A DNA stretch of 64,000 nt, from positions 609,372 through 673,371 of the forward strand of contig JADJVB010000005.1 of NCBI GenBank assembly GCA_016710745.1, given 5' to 3'. Origin of the DNA: Chitinophagaceae bacterium. Lineage in GTDB: Bacteria; Bacteroidota; Bacteroidia; Chitinophagales; Chitinophagaceae. The number at the start of each line of letters is the position of its first letter. Position 1 is the stretch's first letter. Below, piece by piece: positions 39,722 to 49,181 of this stretch. A model generated the notes under the pieces. The model was not told the origin of the DNA, did not search any database, and saw only the letters and a program-made list of their open reading frames with translations. The position numbers and the translations under genes were made by a program.

Positions 39722-40393
39722 TTAATTAATTCCAAACAAATGATTAAAAACATTTTTACCATCAAGATTATCTAATGCTGTGCTGCACGCTCTTTCGGGG
39801 TGCGGCATCATACCAAATACATTTCTTTCTTTATTACAGATACCCGCAATATTGTGGATGGCTCCGTTTGGATTAGCTGCTTCCACCACATGACCATTTT
39901 CGTCGCAATACCGGTATATGATCTGCCTGTGCATCTCCAACTCCTTCAACGTGGTTTCATTGGCAAAAAACCGCCCTTCGCCGTGGGCAACAGGTATCTT
40001 CAGGGGTTTGCTCCCTTCTGACGCGCCATCTTTCATAAAAATATTTTTACAAACAAACTGTTGCTGGCTGTTGCGCAGCAACACGCCCGGCAACAAACCG
40101 CTTTCGCATAAAATTTGAAACCCATTACAAACACCTAAAACTTTTCCGCCTTTATTGGCAAATTCGATCACGGATTGCATCATGGGGCTAAAACGGGCAA
40201 TCGCGCCGCAACGCAGGTAATCGCCGTAGCTGAACCCGCCGGGCAGTACGATGCAATCTTCGGTACCGAACATGCTCAGGTCCCTGTCTTTGTGCCAAAG
40301 CTGAATAACCTCCTGGTTTAAATCGATTTGAAGGGCTTCAATCATGTCCCGGTCGCAATTACTGCCGGGGAAAACTACTACACCAAATTTCAT
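39722..40393 (-). CDS. purQ: Phosphoribosylformylglycinamidine synthase, glutaminase subunit
   Basis: This 223-residue class I glutamine amidotransferase has the N-terminus KFGVVVFPGSNCDRDMIEAL, the oxyanion/GGFSYGDYLRCGAIARFSPM region, the catalytic cysteine in VLGVCNGFQIL and the His/Glu pair in MMPHPERA, all diagnostic of PurQ. It supplies ammonia to PurL for FGAM formation in purine synthesis. No purL or purS is adjacent, so the subunits are encoded at separate loci in this genome. Confidence 0.95.
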   Translation of the reverse strand: MKFGVVVFPGSNCDRDMIEALQIDLNQEVIQLWHKDRDLSMFGTEDCIVLPGGFSYGDYLRCGAIARFSPMMQSVIEFANKGGKVLGVCNGFQILCESGLLPGVLLRNSQQQFVCKNIFMKDGASEGSKPLKIPVAHGEGRFFANETTLKELEMHRQIIYRYCDENGHVVEAANPNGAIHNIAGICNKERNVFGMMPHPERACSTALDNLDGKNVFNHLFGIN

Positions 40394-40504
40394 GCGTCTT
40401 TTTTTATTGTTGAAGTTGTTTGTTCAATAATTAATTTTTCGAATGCCGGGCCAACTCACCCGCTAATCATGCGTACGGCAAAGGTACAATTAGCTGGTCA
40501 ATTT

Positions 40505-41480
40505 TCAGACCAGGTAACTAACCGCCAAAATAAAAGCCACCAGTACCCAGTGTAACAGCGCAGGGAACCATCTTTTAGCCGGGTACAGAAATGCCGCTGC
40601 CATAAACAACGACAGGGGAACCGCACAAAGAATCCAGTATTCAAACGTATGGGTTGCATTTATAAAAGGAACAAAAAGGGCAATGACGAGATACAAAAAG
40701 TAAGGCTCCAGCTTTTCCGCGACTGTATCAGTTGCCGGCGGAAATTTTGTTGTATAAAATAAATACCAATGGCCGAGCCGGTGAACACAGCGATTATAGA
40801 GGCATAAGCCCACTGCGATTGATCAAAAACCGGGAAGGTTACGGCGAAACCCGGAAACGAGTAGCCTTTCCATTTATCCGTTAAAAATACCAGGGACAGC
40901 AAGAAATAGTAAGGGGTGATGATCCCCAACAACGCCATCAGCCACTCTGCCAGTTTAAACGGCCTGGTGATCGCCAATCCAAAAATGATCAGCGCGGCGA
41001 ATGCCAGCGACGGGAAATAAAAAAAAGTGCAGATGCCGATCGCCATCCCCATATTAAATAAAGCCGCTTTGGGTTTTTGGTTACTATACAGCCGGCTCAT
41101 TTTTGACCAAACCCAGATCAACAGGCTGGTGATGATGAGCGGAGACGACAGCACATTCCACTCAGAAAAAGGGATGTAATGAGCAGGTAACTCATCCCGG
41201 TAAGGTAATGCGATCGCTGCATGATACGCAGGTCGTTAGCCAGTTTATTAAAATAAATAGCCTGGGCGAACAATAGAAAAAAAGTGATCAGTGGGTAGAT
41301 TACGGGTAAATCAACCCCCAGGGGTTGCAACAATTTTAGCAATGCTTTGTACAAAAAACCATCAATTTGCTGGGGTACCGGAATTTTCGGATGTAAGAAA
41401 ATGGGCAGTTTCAGCAATAAACCATACAATAACAGTAAAAAATTATTGTACGAATTATTGGCCTTAAATATTCGCGTCAC
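40505..41480 (-). pseudogene. DUF6427-like polytopic membrane protein, two frameshifts
   Basis: Three reverse-strand frames (41118-41480, 40660-41154, 40505-40813) combine into one about 325-residue protein with about ten transmembrane helices. It starts MTRIFKANNSYNNFLLLLYG and ends ALLHWVLVAFILAVSYLV. The breaks are at A5 41166-41170 (six expected, giving SLFSEWNVLSS) and T4 40713-40716 (five expected, giving SRKKLEPYFLYL). The topology and the PVPQQIDGFLYKALL segment fit the DUF6427 family of Bacteroidota, whose function is unknown. It overlaps the end of the upstream gene by 17 bp, which argues for a two-gene operon. Confidence 0.7.
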
Positions 41481-43090
41481 CTATAAATGATTGTAAATGA
41501 AAAATTATTTTATCCGGCAAAAATGAGCAATTATTATTACCTGGAGAAAACTGTTTATCATCATGCCCGGCAGAAAAATATTCATTAAAAATCGATCCTG
41601 GCAAAGCATATATTGTTTCGATAACTACAAGGTATGATAATTTGGCCGGCTCCGGTTTGTTTACCCAAACTTGGCATAAACTCGTAACCTTTTTATCGGT
41701 TTTTAAAGTGGGGTATCGATTTACCATACCGCTTGCCGAAATACCCTGGTTGGTCACTACCTGGTACCTCCGGTCGTTATTGAATAAAAAATGTATTTCA
41801 CTGCCGGATATCATGGTTGAAAACGACATGAAGTTTTCTTCCTCATCATCGAACTGGCTTTTGTGCAGTACCCTGCTCCATTCCAGCTGACCGGTTTTAC
41901 TCATACTTAACACCAGGATATTATCGAAATAATACCGGGTGCTTTGATTCCGGTAGCTGTTTAAGGGCCGGTAGTAACCGGTATAAGGATTATAATAGTA
42001 TCCACCCGAAGAAAGTGAATAGGGATTATACAGGTAATCGTACCGGTTAAAATTATTAATGCCGCGGTTTTCGCTGGTATAATCTTCGGCAGCCAGGATA
42101 AACCCGCCATCACCTTTAACGATAATCTGCCTTATAAAAAAATTATCCATAGCAAAACGGAGCATCCCATCCGACCTGGCTTCATAGCGCAGCGAATCGT
42201 ATATTTCGGTAAACTGCGAAACAAGCGGCTTTTCGGCAGGGTTATCCCATATCCAGGTAAATAAGCCCTCGATACTGCCCCGGTTCTTTTTATAATAAAA
42301 GGTATTGATTATATACCGGTTGTTTCGGTTGTCTATTTTAAGTTTTACCTCGTCTATATAATTTTCTTTCAGATCGATCTCCCGGAAGTTAAATGAATCG
42401 CGCAGCGGATCTTTCTGAACAGGCCCAGTCCATTACTGTTATCGCGGTTACCCGATTGCCTGGCATGGGTAAACACAAAACTGCCGTCATTGCCCATCTG
42501 AAAATTATCATAGTTCTCTTTTCGCTCGATATAATCAGCCACATAGCGGCCTTCCGTGACCTTATTCATGTCCTTATCAAAAAGCATCGTTTTCATATCG
42601 AACTTTTGCTGCCGGGTTTGCACTTTAAAGATCATGATCCGCTGCCGGTCTTCGCTGTAAATGGTACTGTAAATTTTATTATCGCTCATCACCGGAATCC
42701 GGGTGGTATCCAGTTCTACCGGCTCGGCCATTTTTTTTGCATCGGCATCCATTTTAACCGTCATACAATGCAGGATATTTCCCTTTTGGTATTGATAGAT
42801 CATAAAGAAATGATCGGGGTAAGCTATAAAGTCGATATTGTATGTGCGTTCGGGTATAAAATCAAGCTTTACAGTGGCTACCGTATTCATATCCTTATCA
42901 AAAATATTGATCTTGTGACGGGTGCGGATATTTTTATATACCAGGATATTGTCATTGAACTTTCCAATGATGTCAAAATTGATATTTCGGTTATCTTCCG
43001 CTTCAAAATCAGAAATAGCAACCCGTTGCGCCATGGCATTCAATGGCAACAGCCAAATCAACATAAAAAGAATCGATACTTTTGGTACAT
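41464..43090 (-). pseudogene. Secreted hypothetical protein, Tyr-rich, one or two frameshifts
   Basis: Two frames (42369-43064 and the frame ending at 41464) join at AA 42418-42419 if one A is missing, giving a continuous protein of about 535 residues. The visible start (MLIWLLPLNAMAQ) is short for a signal peptide. One more A in the A5 run 43065-43069 would extend it to an ATG at 43090 with a normal signal (MYQKYRFFFMLIWLLPLNAM). The mature part reads like a beta-propeller or WD-like chain (FNDNILVYKN, FDKDMNTVATVKLDFIPERT) with a Tyr-rich stretch (YDYLYNPYSLSSGGYYYNPY). I know no family name for it. It is probably co-expressed with the membrane protein it overlaps. Confidence 0.6.
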
Positions 43091-43202
43091 AAACGAAAGC
43101 CTTTTGTTTTAAAATTACGATTTAAAATCATTGCCTGCACAATACACTGAACAAGATGAACTAAATTTTGTTTTTACATAAATAATTTTAACTTTTTATA
43201 CT

Positions 43203-44138
43203 ATGGAAACAGTCTTGATCACGGGTGGAACGGGCATGGTGGGCACCCGGTTAACAAATGTACTGCTGGCCAGGGGATATAAAGTAATTGTACTGAGCAG
43301 GAGCCATCTCAAAAAAACAGGTCATAAAAATTTAAGCTATGCGCTTTGGGATGTAAAAAAAAGGGAAATTGATATGGCGGCCGTTGGGGCAGCCGATCAT
43401 CTTATTCACCTGGCGGGGGCCGGTGTGGTTGATAAAAAATGGACCCCGGCCTATAAAAAGGAGATCATGGAAAGCCGTACCGAAAGCGCCCGCCTGCTGA
43501 TCGATGCCTTAAAAAAAAATAACGATCATCATCCCAACAAAATAAAAACAGTGGTTAGTGCCAGTGCCATAGGCTGGTATGGAGCAGATAAGGATCCCGT
43601 AAAATCATTCAACGAAACCGACGAATCCAGCCCCGATTTTCTGGGAACTACCTGTAAACTATGGGAAAAAAGTATGGAGCCGGTAACCTGGCTGGGTAAG
43701 CGGTTGGTTACATTGCGTATCGGTATTGTATTGAGCAATGACGGAGGTGCCCTGGCCGAATTCAAGAAACCGCTTCGTTTTGGATTGGCAACTATTTTAG
43801 GCACCGGCAAGCAAATCATCAGCTGGATACATATTGACGACCTGTGCAACCTGTTTATTGCCGCCATTGAAAATGAAAAAATGCAGGGCGTTTATAATGC
43901 GGTAGCACCGCAACCGGTTAGCAACAAAACATTGATGTTAACATTGGCAAAAATGATGCATGGGAAATTTTATATCCCCATACCCGTTCCGGCATTTGTT
44001 TTAAAACTCATGATGGGCCAACGGAGTATTGAAGTGCTGAAGAGTACCAGGGTTAGTGCAGAAAAGATAACGGCCACGGGTTTTACATTTGTGTATGAAA
44101 CCATTGATGCCGCATTGGCCAATCTGGTAAAAAAATAA
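43203..44138 (+). CDS. TIGR01777 family NAD-dependent epimerase/oxidoreductase
   Basis: This 311-residue extended SDR protein has the nucleotide-binding start TVLITGGTGMVGTRLTNVLL, HLIHLAGAGVVDKKWTPAYK, the active-site segment SASAIGWYGAD, and a C-terminal MMGQRSIEVLKSTRVSAEKI region typical of TIGR01777 proteins (YfcH-like, DUF1731 C-terminus). The substrate is not established for this family. It is flanked by convergent and divergent genes, so it is probably monocistronic. Confidence 0.9.
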   Translation: METVLITGGTGMVGTRLTNVLLARGYKVIVLSRSHLKKTGHKNLSYALWDVKKREIDMAAVGAADHLIHLAGAGVVDKKWTPAYKKEIMESRTESARLLIDALKKNNDHHPNKIKTVVSASAIGWYGADKDPVKSFNETDESSPDFLGTTCKLWEKSMEPVTWLGKRLVTLRIGIVLSNDGGALAEFKKPLRFGLATILGTGKQIISWIHIDDLCNLFIAAIENEKMQGVYNAVAPQPVSNKTLMLTLAKMMHGKFYIPIPVPAFVLKLMMGQRSIEVLKSTRVSAEKITATGFTFVYETIDAALANLVKK

Positions 44139-44139
44139 A

Positions 44140-44964
44140 CTACAGATCTGATTTTAATATCCTGTTTCGGCTCCACAAATAAAACACGATAACATATACC
44201 AGGGCAAATGCCAACACAAGCATGTTATAATCTGTTGGTAAAACCGATTTTGCCATTCCCTGGAACTGCTCAAATGGCGAAGTGAGCAACCCGTCGGATG
44301 CGTTCATGGGTAAATAATTACCAATATTTCCCAGGTCGAGGTTACTGTCTTTTTTCAGTTTAATAGCCAAAAAGAATAACAGGAGCGAAACGCCGTTTTC
44401 GAAAATGGTATAGATGAAGAACAGCGCAATGGCCACGCCCGACTTTTTAACGAGTATTGAAATCAAAATGGCAACCAGGTTATAGGTTAACGCTTTTAAA
44501 AAAAAGTAACCCACATTCGCGAAGCCATTTACTGAAAAAGCCGTGCCCGAGAACGCACCAAAAAGCAAAGCCGTTAACACGATCACCAGGGTACTGGCGA
44601 GCGCAAAAACCAGGGCCAGACCAAGTTTTACTTTTAAAAATTCAAAACGACTCCAGCCATCAATTATATTCTGCCGGTGTGTTTTGTAACTGTATTCGTT
44701 TGAGATCAGGATCACCATCAATAAGGCCGGCAGCATTAAAAAATAACCGCCGTAATAGCTCACGGTTTTCCAAACGGCATCAAAATCGAAAGGGGAGCCC
44801 GAAAATAATAATTGAGATCCTTCTACTTTGTCAATAACATTCTTCTTAAAGGCATACACAATATAATTGGTGGTAAGCACCCCCAGGGCGAAAAACGATG
44901 ATAATAAAATAAAACCGGTATAACTTTTTATTTTAAGCCACTCAATTTTTAACAGGTTGATCAT
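44140..44964 (-). CDS. ABC-2 type exporter permease
   Basis: The 274-residue membrane protein has about six helices: one near the N-terminus (GFILLSSFFALGVLTTNYIV), one at about 72-92, a central pair (LALVFALASTLVIVLTALLF and the stretch after FVNGFANVGYF), then VAIALFFIYTIFENGVSLLL and a last helix MLVLAFALVYVIVFYLWS. The YSYKTHRQNIIDGWSRFEFL loop is typical of ABC-2 permeases that follow a CcmA-like ATPase. It forms an exporter with the ATPase 27 bp upstream. Its stop codon nearly abuts that of the convergent epimerase gene. The cargo is unknown. Confidence 0.85.
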   Translation of the reverse strand: MINLLKIEWLKIKSYTGFILLSSFFALGVLTTNYIVYAFKKNVIDKVEGSQLLFSGSPFDFDAVWKTVSYYGGYFLMLPALLMVILISNEYSYKTHRQNIIDGWSRFEFLKVKLGLALVFALASTLVIVLTALLFGAFSGTAFSVNGFANVGYFFLKALTYNLVAILISILVKKSGVAIALFFIYTIFENGVSLLLFFLAIKLKKDSNLDLGNIGNYLPMNASDGLLTSPFEQFQGMAKSVLPTDYNMLVLAFALVYVIVFYLWSRNRILKSDL

Positions 44965-44991
44965 TTTTAAAAAATATAATGGTAAATAATT

Positions 44992-45915
44992 TTATTTGTC
45001 GCTTTGGTTTCCGGTAATTTCCAGGAACCTGGTTTCCAGTGACTTTCTTTTTACGTTCAGTTTATTGAGCACGATCCCTTTTTCAAAACAAAAACGATTG
45101 AGTAATTCACCGGTTATTTTTTCCGTGCAAACAAGCTGCAACTCATTTTCGGCTTCCGTTATCGAGCTAACGCCATCCATTTTCTGTAAAATATTTTTTA
45201 GTGCCTGGTTATCTGCCGCACCAACCTCAATCGAAATCCGGGTTATTGTTTCTGCGCCTGTGGTACCCATGAGTTCGGCAACGGGACCCACGGTTTTCAG
45301 CACACCTTTCTGGATGATGGCAACATGGGTGCACACTTTTTCCACTTCATCCAGGATATGGCTCGCCATGATGATGGTTTTACCGCTTTTGTATAAGGAT
45401 TTGATCAATTCCCTGATCTCGGCAATGCCAGCCGGATCGAGTCCATTGGTTGGTTCGTCAAAAACCAGGATATCGGGGTCGCCAAGCAAAGCTGAGGCAA
45501 TGGCCAGGCGTTGTTTCATACCCAGTGAATAGGTATTGAATTTTGAATCCTTACGTTCATACAGGTTTACTATTTTCAATACTTTGTCAATGTCGGCTTC
45601 TCCCCTGCCTTTGATCTTAGCGGCGATCTGCAGGTTTTTTTCGGCACTGAGATAATGGTAAAAATTGGGTGTTTCGAGCAGGGTTCCGATCCTTTTGCGC
45701 AGATCATTTGCCGCCATTCCCTCGCCGGCCCAGGTATAGGTTCCGCCCGAAGATTTGATGACATCCATCACGATTCCCAATAACGTCGTTTTACCACTAC
45801 CGTTGGGTCCCAGAATGCCAAAAACGGTCTTTGCCGGCACGGTAAAGCTTACATTATCCAATGCCTTTACCGTTCGATAATTTTTAGTGAGGTTATTAAT
45901 GCTTAAAATGGCCAT
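44992..45915 (-). CDS. ABC exporter ATP-binding subunit
   Basis: The 307-residue ATPase has Walker A GPNGSGKTTLL, signature YSLGMKQRLAIASALL, Walker B ILVFDEPTNGLDP and the switch region ASHILDEVEKVC. The YSLGMKQR signature and C-terminal regulatory extension are typical of exporters with ABC-2 permeases (BcrA/CcmA group, linked to peptide or antibiotic resistance and gliding-type exporters). It is translated in one unit with the permease that follows. Confidence 0.93.
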   Translation of the reverse strand: MAILSINNLTKNYRTVKALDNVSFTVPAKTVFGILGPNGSGKTTLLGIVMDVIKSSGGTYTWAGEGMAANDLRKRIGTLLETPNFYHYLSAEKNLQIAAKIKGRGEADIDKVLKIVNLYERKDSKFNTYSLGMKQRLAIASALLGDPDILVFDEPTNGLDPAGIAEIRELIKSLYKSGKTIIMASHILDEVEKVCTHVAIIQKGVLKTVGPVAELMGTTGAETITRISIEVGAADNQALKNILQKMDGVSSITEAENELQLVCTEKITGELLNRFCFEKGIVLNKLNVKRKSLETRFLEITGNQSDK

Positions 45916-45953
45916 AAATCAAGGTATATAGCTATGAAGATAATTTAATTTTG

Positions 45954-46631
45954 TTAATCCGTATCGGGCAAATGTTTTTCGTGCCATACCGACGAAAAGC
46001 CACCGATCAGGGCAAATCCATTACTGTTGAAACGAAGCTGGTTCAGCTGCAGGTCATCAATGTCTTTTTGCAAAACTTTTCGGGTAAACGGGTTTACGGT
46101 TCCTCCCTTTTCGCCGGCAGCTACCTCGGGGTAATATTGATAGGGCGGATCAACCAGGGTACCCCTGGGATACATAATACCCGGTACGCCCTCCCCTCTT
46201 ATATCCAGGTTTTGCGGATGATCGAGGCCGATGGTATGGCCAAACTCATGTGCTGCTGTTGTGGAATTATGTAAGAGATTATCAAGTTTAAAATAGCCGG
46301 TGTTGGAATTGATACCATCAACAAAGGAAATATTACCATGCGCAAACTCTTCGATACGGAAGTAATTATTGCGTGGATTAGTATTGTCGAAAACAGTTTG
46401 CGGAACCAGGAGTGGCAAAAACCTTCCCTGAATGTCAAACTTTACCTGGTATTTTTTCTTTGAAAACCAGCCTTCGCTTATGGAAATGCTCGCTTCTGCT
46501 TCGTTCCAAAAACTTTCGATGTCTTTGGCGATCTGTAAACCCAGGTCATCATTGGCCGCGTCGCCGTAAATGTTAATGACGGCATGAATAAGGAGTAAAC
46601 CATTGTTGGGTTGGAGTTCGGCTTCGCCCAT
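45954..46631 (-). CDS. Zinc metalloprotease with HExxHxxGxxH motif, no signal peptide
   Basis: The 225-residue protein contains AAHEFGHTIGLDHP, the full metzincin-type zinc site (two His and Glu, then third His), followed by GIMYPRG, whose Met fits the Met-turn. It therefore belongs to the M10/M57-like metzincin group. No signal peptide or propeptide is visible: the chain starts MGEAELQPNNGLLLIHAVIN. It is thus either cytoplasmic, exported in an unusual way, or its true start was lost. The RNNYFRIEEFAHGNISFVDG segment before the motif is unfamiliar. It may be a toxin-like or effector-type peptidase, but nothing adjacent proves it. Confidence 0.75.
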   Translation of the reverse strand: MGEAELQPNNGLLLIHAVINIYGDAANDDLGLQIAKDIESFWNEAEASISISEGWFSKKKYQVKFDIQGRFLPLLVPQTVFDNTNPRNNYFRIEEFAHGNISFVDGINSNTGYFKLDNLLHNSTTAAHEFGHTIGLDHPQNLDIRGEGVPGIMYPRGTLVDPPYQYYPEVAAGEKGGTVNPFTRKVLQKDIDDLQLNQLRFNSNGFALIGGFSSVWHEKHLPDTD

Positions 46632-46708
46632 ATTTTTAATTAGTTGCTAATAATAATTGCCTGGTGAAACGTCAACCTGGTCCCATGTCATCTTGGTCGG
46701 ACCAGGTG

Positions 46709-49090
46709 CTAATTCCTCAACGGTTTTCCGGTTTTCAAAATGCTTTGAATCCTTTCCAGCGTTTTTTTCTCGCCGGTTAAACTCAGGAATGCCTCCCTTT
46801 CCAGATCGAGTAAATATTGTTCGCTTACGAGGGTGGGTTCGCTGAGGTCGCCACCACACATTACATAAGCCAGTTTTTTACCTACTGTAACATCGTGGTC
46901 GGTTGCATATTTACCACGCCACATTCCATTGATACCGGCATGCATGGCGCCCAGCATCGAGCGGCCCAATACTTTTATATCGGTACGCTGCACCGGCATT
47001 ACATATCCATCGTCATATAATTCAATAACGGCCTGTTTGGCTTCGGCTATTCTGCGGCCCGGGTTCAGGCATACACTGTCCTGCCCGTGCCTGTATACAC
47101 CCATCTCAAAAGCTTCGTGAGCCGAAGTGGCTACTTTAGCCGTGGCGATGGATAAGAAACGGTTCTGTAAAGGAATCGTTTCCGGCTCACCGTTATGTAC
47201 TTCGTCGGCCGCACGCAAAACAAATTCTTTGGTTCCGCCACCGCCGGGAATAACACCAATACCCACTTCCACCAGGCCGGTATAGGTTTCTGCTGCTGCA
47301 ATAACCTTATCGGCGTGCAAACTCATTTCGCATCCGCCACCCAATGCCAAACCATGAGGGGCCAGTACAACCGGAATGCCCGAATAGCGTACCCGCATCA
47401 TCGTATTTTGAAACTGGCGGATGGCCATATCAATTTCATCATAATCCTGCTCAATGGCCATCATAAAGATCATGGCCACATTGGCGCCGGCACTAAAATT
47501 GGCGCCTTCGTTGGCTATCACCAGGCCTTTATATTTTCCTTCGGCGAGGGTGATTGAGCGTTGAATGCCTTCCAATACTTCGCCGCCAATACTTCCCATT
47601 TTGGTGTACCACTCCAGTCCCAGCACCCCGTCGCCCAGGTGATAGGTGCGACAGGCCGAATTTTTCCACACGGTTTCATTTTCGAAATTCTTCATTACGA
47701 TAAAGGCATCAGCCCCGGGCATCAGTTTATAGGATTTGCTGCTTACATCATAGTATAAACGCTTTCCGTTTTCCACCTTATAAAACGAGCCGGCGCCGCC
47801 GGCGATCATCTCGTCAACCCAGGGCGCCACCGGGTGTCCGGCTGCCTTCATGGCTTCGGTTGTTTTTGCCACGCCCAGCACATCCCAGCTTTCAAATGCC
47901 CCGATCTCCCAACCAAAGCCGGCCATCATACCATCATCCACACGGTATAATTCATCGGTAATTTCGGGAATACGATGAGAGATATAAGAGAACAGGTTAT
48001 AATGAAACAGGCGGTAAAATTCCCCGGCCTTATCGGTACCGGCGCAAAGCATTTTGATCCTCGTTTTCAGATCTTCAACAGGCTTGGCCGCATCCAGCGT
48101 GGCAAATTTGGGTTTTTGTCTGGGCCCGTATTCCATCGTTTTTAAATTCAGCGTGAGTATCTCCTTTTCGCCGGTTGCTGATTTTGTTTTTTTGAAAAAC
48201 CCCTGCCCGGTTTTATCTCCCAGCCAGTTATTCTCCACCATCTTATTCAACCAGGCCGGAATATTAAACTGTTCCCGCGCTTCATCGTTGGGGCAATTAT
48301 CATAAACACCCTTTGCCACTTTTACCAGGGTGTCGATTCCCACCACATCTGCCGTGCGGAAAGTTGCTGATTTAGGACGGCCAACAACCGGACCGGTTAA
48401 GGCATCAATTTCGTCCACGGTTAGATCCAGTTTCGCCATGGCATTCATGATGGCCATCATACCAAATACGCCAACGCGGTTAGCAATAAATGCCGGTGTA
48501 TCCTTGCAGAGCACGGTTGTTTTGCCAAGCGTAACGTCGCCATAATGCATCAGGAAATCAACAATTTCGGGATCGGTATGTGGCGTTGGAATTATTTCGA
48601 GCAGACGTAAATACCTGGGTGGATTAAAAAAGTGGGTACCACAGAAATGTTTTTTGAAATCATCGCTCCTGCCTTCGGTCATCATGTGGATGGGGATACC
48701 CGAGGTGTTAGACGTGATCAGGGTGCCAGGCTTGCGGTATTTTTCCACATCGGTAAAAACCAGTTGTTTGATATCCAGTCTTTCTACAACCACTTCAATC
48801 ACCCAATCACAATCAGCTATATCTTTCATGTTGTCGGTGAAGTTTCCGGTTGTGATCCGCTTCACCACATCTTTTGTATACACCGGCGACGGGTTCGATT
48901 TTATGGCCGCCGTTAAAGCATCATTCACGATTTTATTCCGGGCCGCCGGCCTGGCATCTTCGGGTAAATCTTTGGGCAGTATATCCAGCAACAATACTTT
49001 CAGCCCTACGCCTGCAAAATGACAGGCAATCCGGCTTCCCATTACACCACTTCCCAAAACGGCTACTTTTTTTATTATTCTCTTTGACAT
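46709..49090 (-). CDS. 3-hydroxyacyl-CoA dehydrogenase / enoyl-CoA hydratase fusion
   Basis: This 793-residue protein has an N-terminal 3-hydroxyacyl-CoA dehydrogenase (Rossmann AVLGSGVMGSRIACHFAGVG; substrate motif HFFNPPRYLRLLEIIPTPHT; second domain GVFGMMAIMNAMAK). A C-terminal crotonase domain follows (KGLVIANEGANFSAGANVAM, GLALGGGCEMSLHADKVIAA with oxyanion glycines, VGIGVIPGGGGTKEFVLRAA). The order, dehydrogenase first, is that of FadN rather than FadB. It performs two successive steps of fatty-acid beta-oxidation. No thiolase or acyl-CoA dehydrogenase gene is adjacent here, which is unusual for fadN-type operons, although the upstream 49182 gene is on the same strand. Confidence 0.93.
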   Translation of the reverse strand: MSKRIIKKVAVLGSGVMGSRIACHFAGVGLKVLLLDILPKDLPEDARPAARNKIVNDALTAAIKSNPSPVYTKDVVKRITTGNFTDNMKDIADCDWVIEVVVERLDIKQLVFTDVEKYRKPGTLITSNTSGIPIHMMTEGRSDDFKKHFCGTHFFNPPRYLRLLEIIPTPHTDPEIVDFLMHYGDVTLGKTTVLCKDTPAFIANRVGVFGMMAIMNAMAKLDLTVDEIDALTGPVVGRPKSATFRTADVVGIDTLVKVAKGVYDNCPNDEAREQFNIPAWLNKMVENNWLGDKTGQGFFKKTKSATGEKEILTLNLKTMEYGPRQKPKFATLDAAKPVEDLKTRIKMLCAGTDKAGEFYRLFHYNLFSYISHRIPEITDELYRVDDGMMAGFGWEIGAFESWDVLGVAKTTEAMKAAGHPVAPWVDEMIAGGAGSFYKVENGKRLYYDVSSKSYKLMPGADAFIVMKNFENETVWKNSACRTYHLGDGVLGLEWYTKMGSIGGEVLEGIQRSITLAEGKYKGLVIANEGANFSAGANVAMIFMMAIEQDYDEIDMAIRQFQNTMMRVRYSGIPVVLAPHGLALGGGCEMSLHADKVIAAAETYTGLVEVGIGVIPGGGGTKEFVLRAADEVHNGEPETIPLQNRFLSIATAKVATSAHEAFEMGVYRHGQDSVCLNPGRRIAEAKQAVIELYDDGYVMPVQRTDIKVLGRSMLGAMHAGINGMWRGKYATDHDVTVGKKLAYVMCGGDLSEPTLVSEQYLLDLEREAFLSLTGEKKTLERIQSILKTGKPLRN

Positions 49091-49181
49091 GATAAAAATT
49101 AGTTAGTTAAACAACTATTTACAAAACCGAAATTAAGACATTTGCGTTTACCCTAAAAATAAAAACAGAAATACAGCAGGG

